Positions 48,629-57,795 of a DNA stretch of 64,000 bases are shown piece after piece. This DNA comes from Strongyloides papillosus (Eukaryota; Nematoda; Chromadorea; Rhabditida; Strongyloididae), in NCBI GenBank assembly GCA_005656395.1, contig SRSI01000050.1, positions 992,001-1,056,000 of the forward strand, in the 5' to 3' direction. The stretch's first letter is position 1. Each line of letters starts with the position of its first letter. Position numbers and translations under genes: made by a program. The notes under the pieces are model-generated. The model did not search any database. It was not told where the DNA came from and saw only the letters and a list, made by a program, of their open reading frames with translations.

Positions 48629-49378
48629 TTAACATGGTGATTCTGTGGTTGCTGTAGTACTGAAATAATTAGAGCAATCTAAGTCTCTAACAATTGGTTG
48701 ACCATCAATTGTTTGGGTATAACGGTTGTTATAAGTATCTATTGATGTATTTATATCCCTGTTTTCAGAAGGCCATGCAAATGCGAACTTAGTAAATGTG
48801 TGAGCATAAGTATTTGGGTTGTTAGTATTTTGATTTTGATAAAATGTAACATCTTCTGGTATAGCTATTGTTCTATCAACAGTATTACTAACTTTATTAG
48901 TAGCTTGAACACGCGTAACATTTACTGAAGCTCCACAAGGACCATTTGAATTTGCACTTATAAAATAACCAATGAGTTTATTTTCTGTTCTACTTTCTGG
49001 GCGTACAGTGTCTCTTTCTAAATAATAATTTGAAATATATGTATCTTTCTCGGTACTATCATGAAAAGTAAATACTCCATTAAAATTGCATACTTTTCTA
49101 AGTTCCTGTCCAAGACAGCTATATTTTCCTCCATTCAATAAAAGATCAAAATCTGGTGGAATTATTGCCATTTTAACTGGTTTTAAGGTATATCCATTAT
49201 TTGTAAGATCAGTAGGTGAATTTGAGAATGATGTATCAACTAAACCATCATTATATCCTTCAAAGAGTGGCTGGAGAAGTTTGGAGACAATTTCTGTTGC
49301 TTCTTGAGCAGTAAGTTCTGATACAGTGAAATTTATTCCAAGAACGGAAAAAACTAATATTATGTTGAAATTGAACAT
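48629..49378 (-). CDS. Secreted protein of unknown family (intronless)
   Basis: Unrecognised 249-residue protein from a single exon. Residues 1-20 are a clear signal peptide. The body has about six cysteines (Y-S-C-L-G-Q-E, R-K-V-C-N-F, G-P-C-G-A, D-L-D-C-S and the C-terminal residue). It also has several N-x-S/T sites and a Thr/Ser/Asn-rich C-terminus ending S-P-C. There is no membrane segment, so it should be exported. Codon use is less skewed than in the flanking DNA and the frame has no competing stops, which supports a real gene. A TATA element sits about 40 bp upstream. Absence of introns is unusual in this window, shared only with the cationic peptide gene and the 762-residue neighbour. 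It may be a lineage-restricted secreted effector. Confidence 0.75.
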   Translation of the reverse strand: MFNFNIILVFSVLGINFTVSELTAQEATEIVSKLLQPLFEGYNDGLVDTSFSNSPTDLTNNGYTLKPVKMAIIPPDFDLLLNGGKYSCLGQELRKVCNFNGVFTFHDSTEKDTYISNYYLERDTVRPESRTENKLIGYFISANSNGPCGASVNVTRVQATNKVSNTVDRTIAIPEDVTFYQNQNTNNPNTYAHTFTKFAFAWPSENRDINTSIDTYNNRYTQTIDGQPIVRDLDCSNYFSTTATTESPC

Positions 49379-50252
49379 ATTTATGAGAATGGTATTAATA
49401 TTAAAAAAGTTTTACTTATATAGATTTTAGAAAACATTAATGGTACTTTTTATTATTACACCTATAAAAAATAATTTTAACGACTAATAATATTTTTATT
49501 GTTTATGTATAAATTACATAAAACCTTTGTTTGAAGCTAATCATTGTGCTTTAAAAATAATGGTAACATTTCCTTACAAATTAGAATAGAAAAATAAACT
49601 TACCTTTCTATTGTTATAAAACTTCAACAAACCGAGAAACTCAGTTTTAAACAAAATTATTATTACTTTGTTTATTTTTTTACTATTTAACAATAAAAAC
49701 TTTACATAGAGCATATGGAAAAATATTCAGTTAATGAATATGTCTATAAACGTGCCTATTCCCGATTCTTGCAATTAGCAATAAAATACTTAACAGAATA
49801 CAACAGACTAGCTACGATTCTTAATAGTATCTATCAATATTTGCAAATATAATTACAATCTGAAAGCTAAAACATCGTAATATTTTTTAATATCTTCATC
49901 GTGTATCTGAAAAGAAGTCTTAAATCTTTTTGCTTACAAATTTTGAAATTGAGAAAATTATTCAATAAAGGCTTCATTCAAAGAAAGACTATTTCAATGA
50001 AACAATAAAATTATATAAAAAATCTTCAAAATAAATTTCTGTACTAATAGAATTTGCAAATTAGTATATTATTTTCAAAAGAATAGAATTTAGTTAAGAA
50101 TTAAAAACAAATAATTTTCATGAAACTTTTATTTATTTAACTTTATTGTAACAATTTACACTTTGATTATAAAAAAATAATTGATTATACTAATAAATAA
50201 ATTTAAAGTTTCTTATTCTTATATTAAAATTTCCTACACATTATTTTTACCA
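49379..50252. other. Intergenic spacer
   Basis: AT-rich spacer between two minus-strand orphan genes. It includes the TATA element at 49415-49424; otherwise nothing seen. Confidence 0.45.
49415..49424 (-). promoter_or_regulatory. TATA-like element of the 249-residue secreted protein gene
   Basis: On the minus strand it reads TCTATATAAG, about 40 bp before the ATG at 49378, with no splice-acceptor signal between. Its position matches those of the small-peptide genes at 10.9 and 12.8 kb. Confidence 0.45.
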
Positions 50253-52541
50253 TCATCTAGCAGCTAGATTCACGTTCTTATAATAATTTTTACCACGATT
50301 TGTGGAAGCCGAACTTCTTGAATTTCTGGAGACATTACTTGAAACGTTACTTGAATAAGTACCTGTTCTAGAGCCTTTTCCACTTTTTCCAGTTTTAGAA
50401 GCATTTGACATTGAAGCACTTCTACTTCCACCTCTAGTTCTACTTTTACTACTACTCATACTTGTTGATCCCTTACTTCTACTTTTGGAAAGAGTAGATA
50501 ATCCAGAATATGATGATAAACTGTCTTCCGCTCTTCTTTTTTTAACCCTTCTGACGATTAGGTAAGCCACAACAATAACGATTATACAGAATAAGATAAC
50601 AGCAATCACGATTCCTATAACCCAAGGTGTTGAGTTGTTTTTAACTTGTGTGACGATCTTTTCTTTTGTTATAGTCTTTGTCTCATTGTTTTTGGTTCCA
50701 GAATCCTGTGATATTGAGATAAAAAAGTCTTTTGTTGTATAGAAAGTTGTTTCAACCGGTGTTTCATATGTACAGATAACTGTTACTCCGGGAATGTCTT
50801 TTGGCACTTTATATAAAATTTTACCCTCTTTAATATCTATGGTATCTGTACCATTAGAGAAATTATCAATAGTTAAAGGATCTCTGACATCTTGACCAAA
50901 TTTTACTGTCATTTTTTTAATCATACCAAAAGTTCCATATTGTTTATTACAACCAATATCACTTTGATAAGTATCAGCTACTTGTGAATGTAGTAAATCC
51001 ATTTCAGCATTTTCATCTGGTAAGTAGTACACCTTATCCATAGTAACAATCTCTTTTTTGAATAGTGATATTGTTTTCACATCTTTACATCTATAAGATC
51101 CATAATTATTGATCTTTTTGCGTTTGAAATTTATTTCATTTTGGGATGAAGTATAAACGACGTTTGGATCCTCCTCATTTTTTATTGTGAATTCGGCGCT
51201 CCTTGAATAAAATTCTTCCATATGGCCTTTGTTTGCATACACAGTTTTAGTTAGACATCTGAATGGGTATTTATTGTCAAGTTCATCCGATTTTATGAGA
51301 CGGTAAAATATATTTTTCCCTTCATGCTTTTTTATTGACTCCACTGATCCTATTGAAGGCAGGATATTAGCCCTTATATCACTTTTTAAATTTTTTATAC
51401 ACAATACTTCTTCAATAACGTTAGGATCCATCAGTCTTTCATGATCGTTTCTGTTCTTAAAAGCATGCTCAAATTTTCCCCATTTATATATATAGATTTT
51501 TTGTCCAGCATAAAAGTTATATGGTGAAGTTCCATTACGAACTTTAATCGGTTCCATAATTCTTTCAGACATATAATTTGTATTAGTTTCCATATATCCG
51601 AAATGGTAATGGCTAGGTATAGCATCACCAGATTTACATTTTAATTCATCATGTAGAGGATTGATATTTCCAGATATTTCTTTATTTTGACTGTCTTCTC
51701 TTAAAGAATATCCAATGAGTAAGTCTGGCAATGCTAATTGTTTTAACTGTCCACAAATAAATTCATTTGAGTTTCCACTTTTCTTGTAAAAAGGCACCAC
51801 TATATGTGCGAATGCATTTCCCTTTTCAAAATATCCGTTATCTTTAATATGGTCTTCTGGTTTGAATTTAAATAATCCTTTCTCAGGTACCCATCTAATA
51901 TAGGGACAAAAACCTATTCTTATATTAACTTCATGATGTGGTCTAATACCCAATAGCATCTTATTATCCTTTGATTCAATACCCACCAAAACAGCATAAT
52001 CAACCGTATGAATTTGTTTTACATTATTTAATATCGCAGCATTTTTATTTTCGTCGAAAAAAAATAGACCCATATCACACTGTTGGATATTACACCAAAT
52101 TGCAGCCTTTGTAAAATCATCAAAATTATTTCCTAAATAATATCCAGTCGAATATGAAATTTCAAAATTAAATTTTGCTCGTACACGAACCAATCGACCT
52201 TCAATAAATTTTGTTTCTTTTCTTGTTGTTGTTAATCCTAAACCACAGAATTCATCCAAATTTAATGCTTTTGCCTTCATATTATCCCAAGAGAGTTTAA
52301 GAATTTTTATTTCACTAAATATAACGTTTTCATGCTGTTTCAGTTTTGTTTTATATATTTCAAGTTCATTAAATTTTATTGTAAGTATTTCCTTATGAAT
52401 AGGTTTAGAAACATGATAGTCACAAGGATGTTCAAAAAGTTTAACTTTGTCTTCGCCTTTGGGGTTGCCATGATGGCTAGAATATGTTCCTTGAATAGTT
52501 TCACGTATAATTAATAAAATTGGTATAAATTTCACCAACAT
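50253..52541 (-). CDS. Large single-pass membrane protein, family unknown
   Basis: Unrecognised 762-residue type I membrane protein from one exon. A signal peptide (about residues 1-18) is followed by about 615 extracellular residues with a dozen or more cysteines and several N-glycosylation sites. Repeated cysteine/aromatic patterns such as I-G-F-C-P-Y, Y-P-F-R-C-L and G-S-Y-R-C suggest tandem beta-sandwich (Ig-like) folds. One transmembrane helix lies at about 638-662, followed by K-K-R-R. The cytoplasmic tail of about 95 residues is almost entirely Ser, Arg, Gly and Lys (S-S-S-K-S-R-T-R-G-G-S-R), a likely target of Ser-Arg-type phosphorylation. The lack of introns over 2.3 kb is notable. 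It may belong to a nematode-specific surface family; no function is proposed. Confidence 0.78.
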   Translation of the reverse strand: MLVKFIPILLIIRETIQGTYSSHHGNPKGEDKVKLFEHPCDYHVSKPIHKEILTIKFNELEIYKTKLKQHENVIFSEIKILKLSWDNMKAKALNLDEFCGLGLTTTRKETKFIEGRLVRVRAKFNFEISYSTGYYLGNNFDDFTKAAIWCNIQQCDMGLFFFDENKNAAILNNVKQIHTVDYAVLVGIESKDNKMLLGIRPHHEVNIRIGFCPYIRWVPEKGLFKFKPEDHIKDNGYFEKGNAFAHIVVPFYKKSGNSNEFICGQLKQLALPDLLIGYSLREDSQNKEISGNINPLHDELKCKSGDAIPSHYHFGYMETNTNYMSERIMEPIKVRNGTSPYNFYAGQKIYIYKWGKFEHAFKNRNDHERLMDPNVIEEVLCIKNLKSDIRANILPSIGSVESIKKHEGKNIFYRLIKSDELDNKYPFRCLTKTVYANKGHMEEFYSRSAEFTIKNEEDPNVVYTSSQNEINFKRKKINNYGSYRCKDVKTISLFKKEIVTMDKVYYLPDENAEMDLLHSQVADTYQSDIGCNKQYGTFGMIKKMTVKFGQDVRDPLTIDNFSNGTDTIDIKEGKILYKVPKDIPGVTVICTYETPVETTFYTTKDFFISISQDSGTKNNETKTITKEKIVTQVKNNSTPWVIGIVIAVILFCIIVIVVAYLIVRRVKKRRAEDSLSSYSGLSTLSKSRSKGSTSMSSSKSRTRGGSRSASMSNASKTGKSGKGSRTGTYSSNVSSNVSRNSRSSASTNRGKNYYKNVNLAAR

Positions 52542-53222
52542 TGTGGAATAGATTAAATTACTCCGAAATTTTCCATTTTAAAATGATAGATTTTTTAATT
52601 AAAATTTGCATATATTTTTTCAAATTTCATGCTTTATCAATAGAAATCTGAGTAGATCTTTTTTTTGCATATATGATAATAATGAAGCAAATATAATAAC
52701 CTATCATTTTGATTGAAAGATTTTTTTTCGTCTTAAAAATGTAATTACAATAATTGATCAAATAGCTGATTGCCTTTATTATTATTAATTAATGTTTTAT
52801 TAGTATAAAAATGTATTATTTATTTGATACCTAGATAACGGATGGACGGTGAAATCCTCACGTTAAAAAAATCCATAGTAATATGAAGCTTCTAAAATAT
52901 CTCTTAATTTTTGAAAATCGTTATTTAAAGCTTTACTTTTTATAATTGTCTTGATTGTTACAAGAGTTTGTTAAAAAATTCTTTTAAATCTTACCCTCTC
53001 GATTTGTTGGCGGTTAATAACAATGGAGACGTAACTTTAATTTTTTATTCTTATATAAGAAGGGATTGTCATCACTACTTTTAAAGCATAATTTTTTTTT
53101 CCAAACATGCATTATGTCCATAGTAGAATAAAGGTAGACATTACAAATATTCTTTAATTTCTAGAATATAAAAATTACGTCATATAAATGCTAGTAAAAA
53201 TATAATTTTTCTTTATTTGTAG
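52542..53222. other. Divergent intergenic region
   Basis: AT-rich region between the 762-residue gene (minus) and the helicase gene (plus). TTTATTTGTAG ending at 53222 looks like a trans-splice acceptor for the latter. No other feature seen. Confidence 0.45.
53212..53222 (+). promoter_or_regulatory. Splice-acceptor-like site before helicase start
   Basis: TTTATTTGTAG ends at 53222. The first in-frame ATG after it is at 53278; the frame is open upstream but only from a TTG. The acceptor supports 53278 as the start. Confidence 0.35.
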
Positions 53223-53277
53223 AGGTTGTAATATAAATTTATTATTGAACTATATTCTTACAAAGTCAAAGTCTGAT

Positions 53278-55216
53278 ATGTCTTGTCAAAGAAAGAGAAT
53301 GTCTAATGGCCAGGAGAGGTGCAGCGATGAAGATAGTGCTAATGAACATCTAACTAGTTTATCTTCGCCCTGTAGTAAGAAGGTCAAAAAGGACCAGGAT
53401 GATACTGGAAATATAATACCCGGCACCTTTGAAGAACCAAGAATAATGAGCCAAAAACGACAAGTGTTAACTGCCTCATCTTTTAATGCAAATACAGGCG
53501 TCGACGGAGGAAATTCTCTTGCACAGATATCGTCAAATTCTTCTCTCTCGTCTAATTATGCAAAATCAGAGGTAAATTTATAAAATTTTTTTGTTTTTTT
53601 GTAATCTTTAATTCTAGAAAATGACTGGTGGAGGAAATTTAAATACTGGAAATGGAGGCACGTTGAATTTTAATGATGATTCTAGTAATGATATTCGTAG
53701 TTTAACTACAAATGATGTATTCGAAAAGATTGGTCTTTCAAGAAAAGTCCAGAATTTTTATAAAAAAAAGAAAGGTATAAATTATTTGTATGACTGGCAG
53801 AAAGAATTTCTCACAAAACCAAAATTATTGGAAGGAGAAAACTACATTCTCTCTTTGCAGACTGGTGCTGGGAAATCTTTAATAGCTGATCTATTAATGC
53901 TAAGAGAGAATCTTGTAAATAATAAGAATTGTATCATCATTTTGCCATATGTAGCTGGTACTCAGGAGAAAACACTATCATTGTCAGCATTTGAAGATCT
54001 AGGAATATCTGTAAAAATATATACACGTTTCGAAGGAAAGATTCCTCCTGCAAAAAAAAGAAAAGGACAAAGTATATATGTGGCTACTATTGAGAGAGCT
54101 GATACATTAATTAACAGTTTAATAAAAGAAAATAGATTACAAGAAATTGGTTTAATTGTAGTTGATGGGTTACATATGATTGGAGAAAAAGGACGTGGAG
54201 CTTCTATTGAGAAATTATTATTTAAATATCTTATGTTTGGTTCTGGTCAAATTATAGGAATGTCTACTACAATCGGAGATGTTAGTGAAATGTGTAAATT
54301 TATGAAGGCGAAATATTTCTCTTCCGATTTCAGACCTGTGAAAGTTATTGAGAGAGTGAAGATAGGAGATAATTTATATAATGTCAATGATGAAGGAGAC
54401 CTCGTACTGCATAAAAAATTGGAAGTTAGTGATGAAATAAAAAAAGTTGATTCAGATGGTATTGTTTCGTTGATCAAGGATATTTCCCCACAAAAACAAG
54501 TGGTAATTTTTTGTCCCACTAGAGACAATTGTGAACATGTCTGCAAAATGGTTGCAACACTTCTACCTGGATCATCTGAAATACTAAATGATCAACGCGA
54601 GGAAATTATTGACTATATACTACATGATAATGAATGGAAAATAGACAAAAATATGGAAATTGGCATTCGCGCAGGAATCGCTTATCATCACTCTGGATTA
54701 AATAGTGAGGAAAAGCATTATATTGAGACTGGTTTTAAAAATGGCGCTTTGTATGCATTATGTGCTACGTCAACACTTGCTGCTGGAGCAAACTTACCTG
54801 TGCGACGTGTTATTATCAATCAACCGAAGGTTAGAGAGGATTTTATAGAAAAATCTCAATACTTACAAATGATTGGTCGTGCTGGTAGAGCAGGATATGA
54901 GGGTGAGGGTGAAAGTATAACAATAGTTGGGGAAGAATATGAAGAGAGATTCCGAGATATGCTCAAGTCACCGCTGAAACCTTGTCAAAGTCAAATGTTA
55001 GACGACGTAAATTTGAAAGGATTGATTTTGGATCTAATTAATTTGAAGTTAGTAGAGAAAGTTGAAGAGCTTCGAAATTTTCTCTCTAAAACATTAGCTG
55101 GAATACAAAATAATGATGAATGTTTATCACTGATGGAAAGAGTTTCAGAAAGTTTGAAAGAACAGAATATGGTGGAAATTGAAAATGGAGTAATATTGAA
55201 GTCAAATTACCGGTAG
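53278..55216 (+). CDS. Truncated HELQ-like superfamily 2 helicase
   Basis: Related to HELQ/POLQ-type Ski2-like DNA helicases that act at stalled forks. Exon 1 is 53278-53571 and exon 2 is 53618-55216, with a 46-nt phase-0 intron; 630 residues. A polar N-terminal region of about 150 residues is followed by two RecA-like domains: motif I Q-T-G-A-G-K-S (about 179-185), V-A-T-I-E-R-A, S-T-T-I-G, H-H-S-G, T-S-T-L-A-A-G-A-N-L-P, and motif VI Q-M-I-G-R-A-G-R-A-G (about 515-524). The Walker B/DExH box reads V-D-G-L-H (about 280-284), with glycine (codon GGG) in place of the catalytic glutamate. The protein ends soon after the start of the winged-helix region, so the ratchet and helix-hairpin domains of HELQ (about 1,100 residues in human) are missing. 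It is probably a degenerate or regulatory paralogue. Confidence 0.85.
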
Positions 55217-56090
55217 TGTAGATGTCTACAAAGTATAAATAGATGGGAAAAAGGGTGAATGTTGGAATTCTGAAATCGTCCAATCTACTAATAAATTAAA
55301 CTTTATAATATTTAATTTATTGGTTATGTTTAATAAATTTTTACTAATTTATGGATAAAAAAATCTTTGTATCACATAATAAATTTGAATATTTGAGATA
55401 ACTTTTGTTAATTTTTATAGTTTTTGGTAAATATAATTTCAATCCTTTTCGGTAAAATAATTCTAAAATATTTATATTTAAATCAGTATTTGTAAGTGTT
55501 AGGTAAAAATTTATTAAACAAAATGTAGTAGAAAATTGCTCTTTATATTTATTTTCTATAATTTTGGATAATTTTACAGGATTAAAAAGTTTTTACGTGT
55601 TTTGAATATCCTGACATATACTATAGGAGTAACAAGGGTGCGTAAATTATTTTCGATATTAAAACTTCTCTATATCTTAATATATGTAATTTTTTGTGCT
55701 CATTTCAAAAAACGTAATATTATTTTAATATGAAGTTCCGTTCTTGAAATACAGCTACTTAAACGTGTTTTGGTGTGTTATTCTTGACCCCTTTAAAGTT
55801 ATATTCGTTTTATCTGAAATTTTACAAGCATATATAGTTTTAGATGCTCATAATATAAAAAAATTTAAATTCCAAGTTCCATCCTTGAGATTTTGAACTT
55901 TTTTGAAGATGACCAAAAAAACCTAAATTCTTACATTTTAAAATGATATATCAGAATTCGGAGAAGGAAATTTAGAAAAGAAAAAAAAATTTATCTAAGT
56001 TTCTCTTTAACTTACGTTTAAAGTATAAGCTCAAAAAATCGAGAACCTTTAAGTACCATAAATTTATTCTTGAAATTTTTTATGTTTTCT

Positions 56091-56220
56091 TAAAAAAAGT
56101 ATGTCAAGATGAAACTTTTTGACTAAAGTGTTCCCATAACTTTTATGTAGAATTGAATTCTCTATCGACTGATATATATATCATGTTGATTCATTTATTC
56201 GTTCTCAAGATATAAAGAAA
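56091..56220 (+). repeat. Diverged repeat unit, copy 1
   Basis: Shares an ordered series with 56436-56561: AAAGTATG near the start, then AATTCTCTAT followed by GA and TGA, then TTCGTTCTCAAGATATA. The two starts are about 345 bp apart. Probably old tandem or nested repeat DNA. Confidence 0.45.
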
Positions 56221-56435
56221 AAAGTGATTTTTTAATTTTTTAAAAAAGTGCTATTTTTTAGATTCAAGGAAGAAAAAAAAGTTTCAATACGTCAATTTTT
56301 TCATAATATCTCGAATTTCCCCCTAGAGAAATTTGGCGCGAACATTTTAAGATATTAACCGTTAGTTTATGTCTTTTCATTCTTGATTTAGTCAAAAAAC
56401 AAATTAGTCAATTTTTTTCTAATTTTTAAACTTTT

Positions 56436-56561
56436 ATAAAGAAAGTATGCAAAATAAAATTTTTTTAATATGAAAAATTAAGAAAATATTTTTGGGATTA
56501 AATTCTCTATTGAATGACATTCAGATCGTTTTAATCTCTTTTTCCGTTCTTGAGATACATC
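56436..56561 (+). repeat. Diverged repeat unit, copy 2
   Basis: Second unit: AAAGTATG, then AATTCTCTATTGAATGA, then TTCCGTTCTTGAGATACA. Partial related phrases also occur near 55735, 55883 and 56068. Confidence 0.45.
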
Positions 56562-57681
56562 GCATTAAGTACTAAATTTCAAAATTTGGTACTTTTATTC
56601 CTCCTTCCAAAAATGATTTTTTTATTCAAAATTTCACATATAGATGTAATTTCTAATGTTTATTACATGCAAACAATAAAAGTTACTAAATAAAGATCGA
56701 TTCTTAAAAATTAGTAAGTCATCGAAAATTCCCTTATATACTAGAAGAATAGTTTACCTCTTAAAATGGTTGCCATTTTATGTACTTCTTTTAACTAAAA
56801 TGAAAAGTACATTTTAATGTGCTGGCTAGAAAAAGTAAATATTAGCTTCATCTGAATTCTGTTCTTTAGATAGTCTATTTAAGTGAATATTATCAAGAAA
56901 TTTGTGATCTTCTAAAAAAAATTATAAGGACAACTGATTTTTTTAAGAAAGTTATAAAACAATAATTCATAAAAGACATTGGACCAATTGTTTTAAATGG
57001 TTTAAAATATTAATTTATATTCCTAAGAATATAACAGATAGAATAGGTGAAAAAATTGGTTTTCACCTAATATATGTTATTTTTGTGCCGATTAAAAATA
57101 TTTAATATCAGTGCAGTATATTACAATTAGTAAGATATAATGAAAAATTTAAAATAAAATTATATTTGGCTTTTTGAAATTAAACAAAATTTTTTTCTAA
57201 ATATCATTAAATTCTACAATAAATTAGATTTTTCACTCCAAATCTTTTTATATTAAAATGATCTATACAAAATTGTTTCAAATTACTGCAATTTAGTTAT
57301 ACACACTATAAGTTTTAGAAAAGATGTTTAAAAATTTATGATATGGCAATATACACACTTATTTAAAAAAAAATGTAAACACATCCAAAAGTTTTGCTAT
57401 GCTTTATAAGAAATGCAAAAAAATTTACCTAAATTTTCAAGTCGAAACTATTCAACAAAACATTTTAAAAATAAATTTTTTAATATTTTACTAAAAAAAC
57501 TACTAATATTTTGATTGAAATATATTTGAAACTTTTTGAAGTCTATATGAATTTCTTCAATATGAAAAGTGTCTAAGTAATTGTTGTGATTTATTTTTAA
57601 TATTATCAACTTAGAAAAATATTTTTATCATTTTAAATACATTAAAAACTGTATTTTAATTTTCTTAATACATTTTAAAAA

Positions 57682-57686
57682 GTATG
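57682..57686 (+). repeat. Target-site duplication, left
   Basis: GTATG directly before the 5' LTR, repeated directly after the 3' LTR at 61718-61722. A 5-bp duplication fits Ty3/gypsy-type integrases. Confidence 0.9.
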
Positions 57687-57795
57687 TGTTATATTGATGA
57701 CATAAGTCATGTATTTAAAGACAATTTTTATAAGTTATATTCATTCTTTTTTACTTTAATTTGTCATCGAATAAAATATATATTAACAACTAACA
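57687..57795 (+). repeat. 5' LTR (109 bp)
   Basis: Begins TGTTATATTG and ends CAACTAACA, so it carries the canonical TG...CA ends within a 5-bp inverted repeat TGTTA/TAACA. It is identical to 61609-61717. At 109 bp it is unusually short for a Ty3/gypsy LTR. Confidence 0.95.

Larger units (their letters stand above)
55217..57681. other. Gene-free region with old repeats
   Basis: No coding sequence. It contains phrases that recur every 140-185 bp, such as GTTCTTGAGATACAT and GTTCTCAAGATATAAAG, and one well-defined diverged pair (56091-56220 and 56436-56561). The LTR retrotransposon is inserted at its right edge. Confidence 0.5.

Noticed and set aside
53245..53277. Extended N-terminus of the helicase from 53245
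   Set aside because: The frame there begins with TTG; the first ATG is 53278.
57684..57794. Gag-pol start at the ATG just upstream of the 5' LTR boundary
   Set aside because: That ATG is partly host target-site sequence and lies outside the element, so it cannot be the native start; the ATG at 57795 is preferred.
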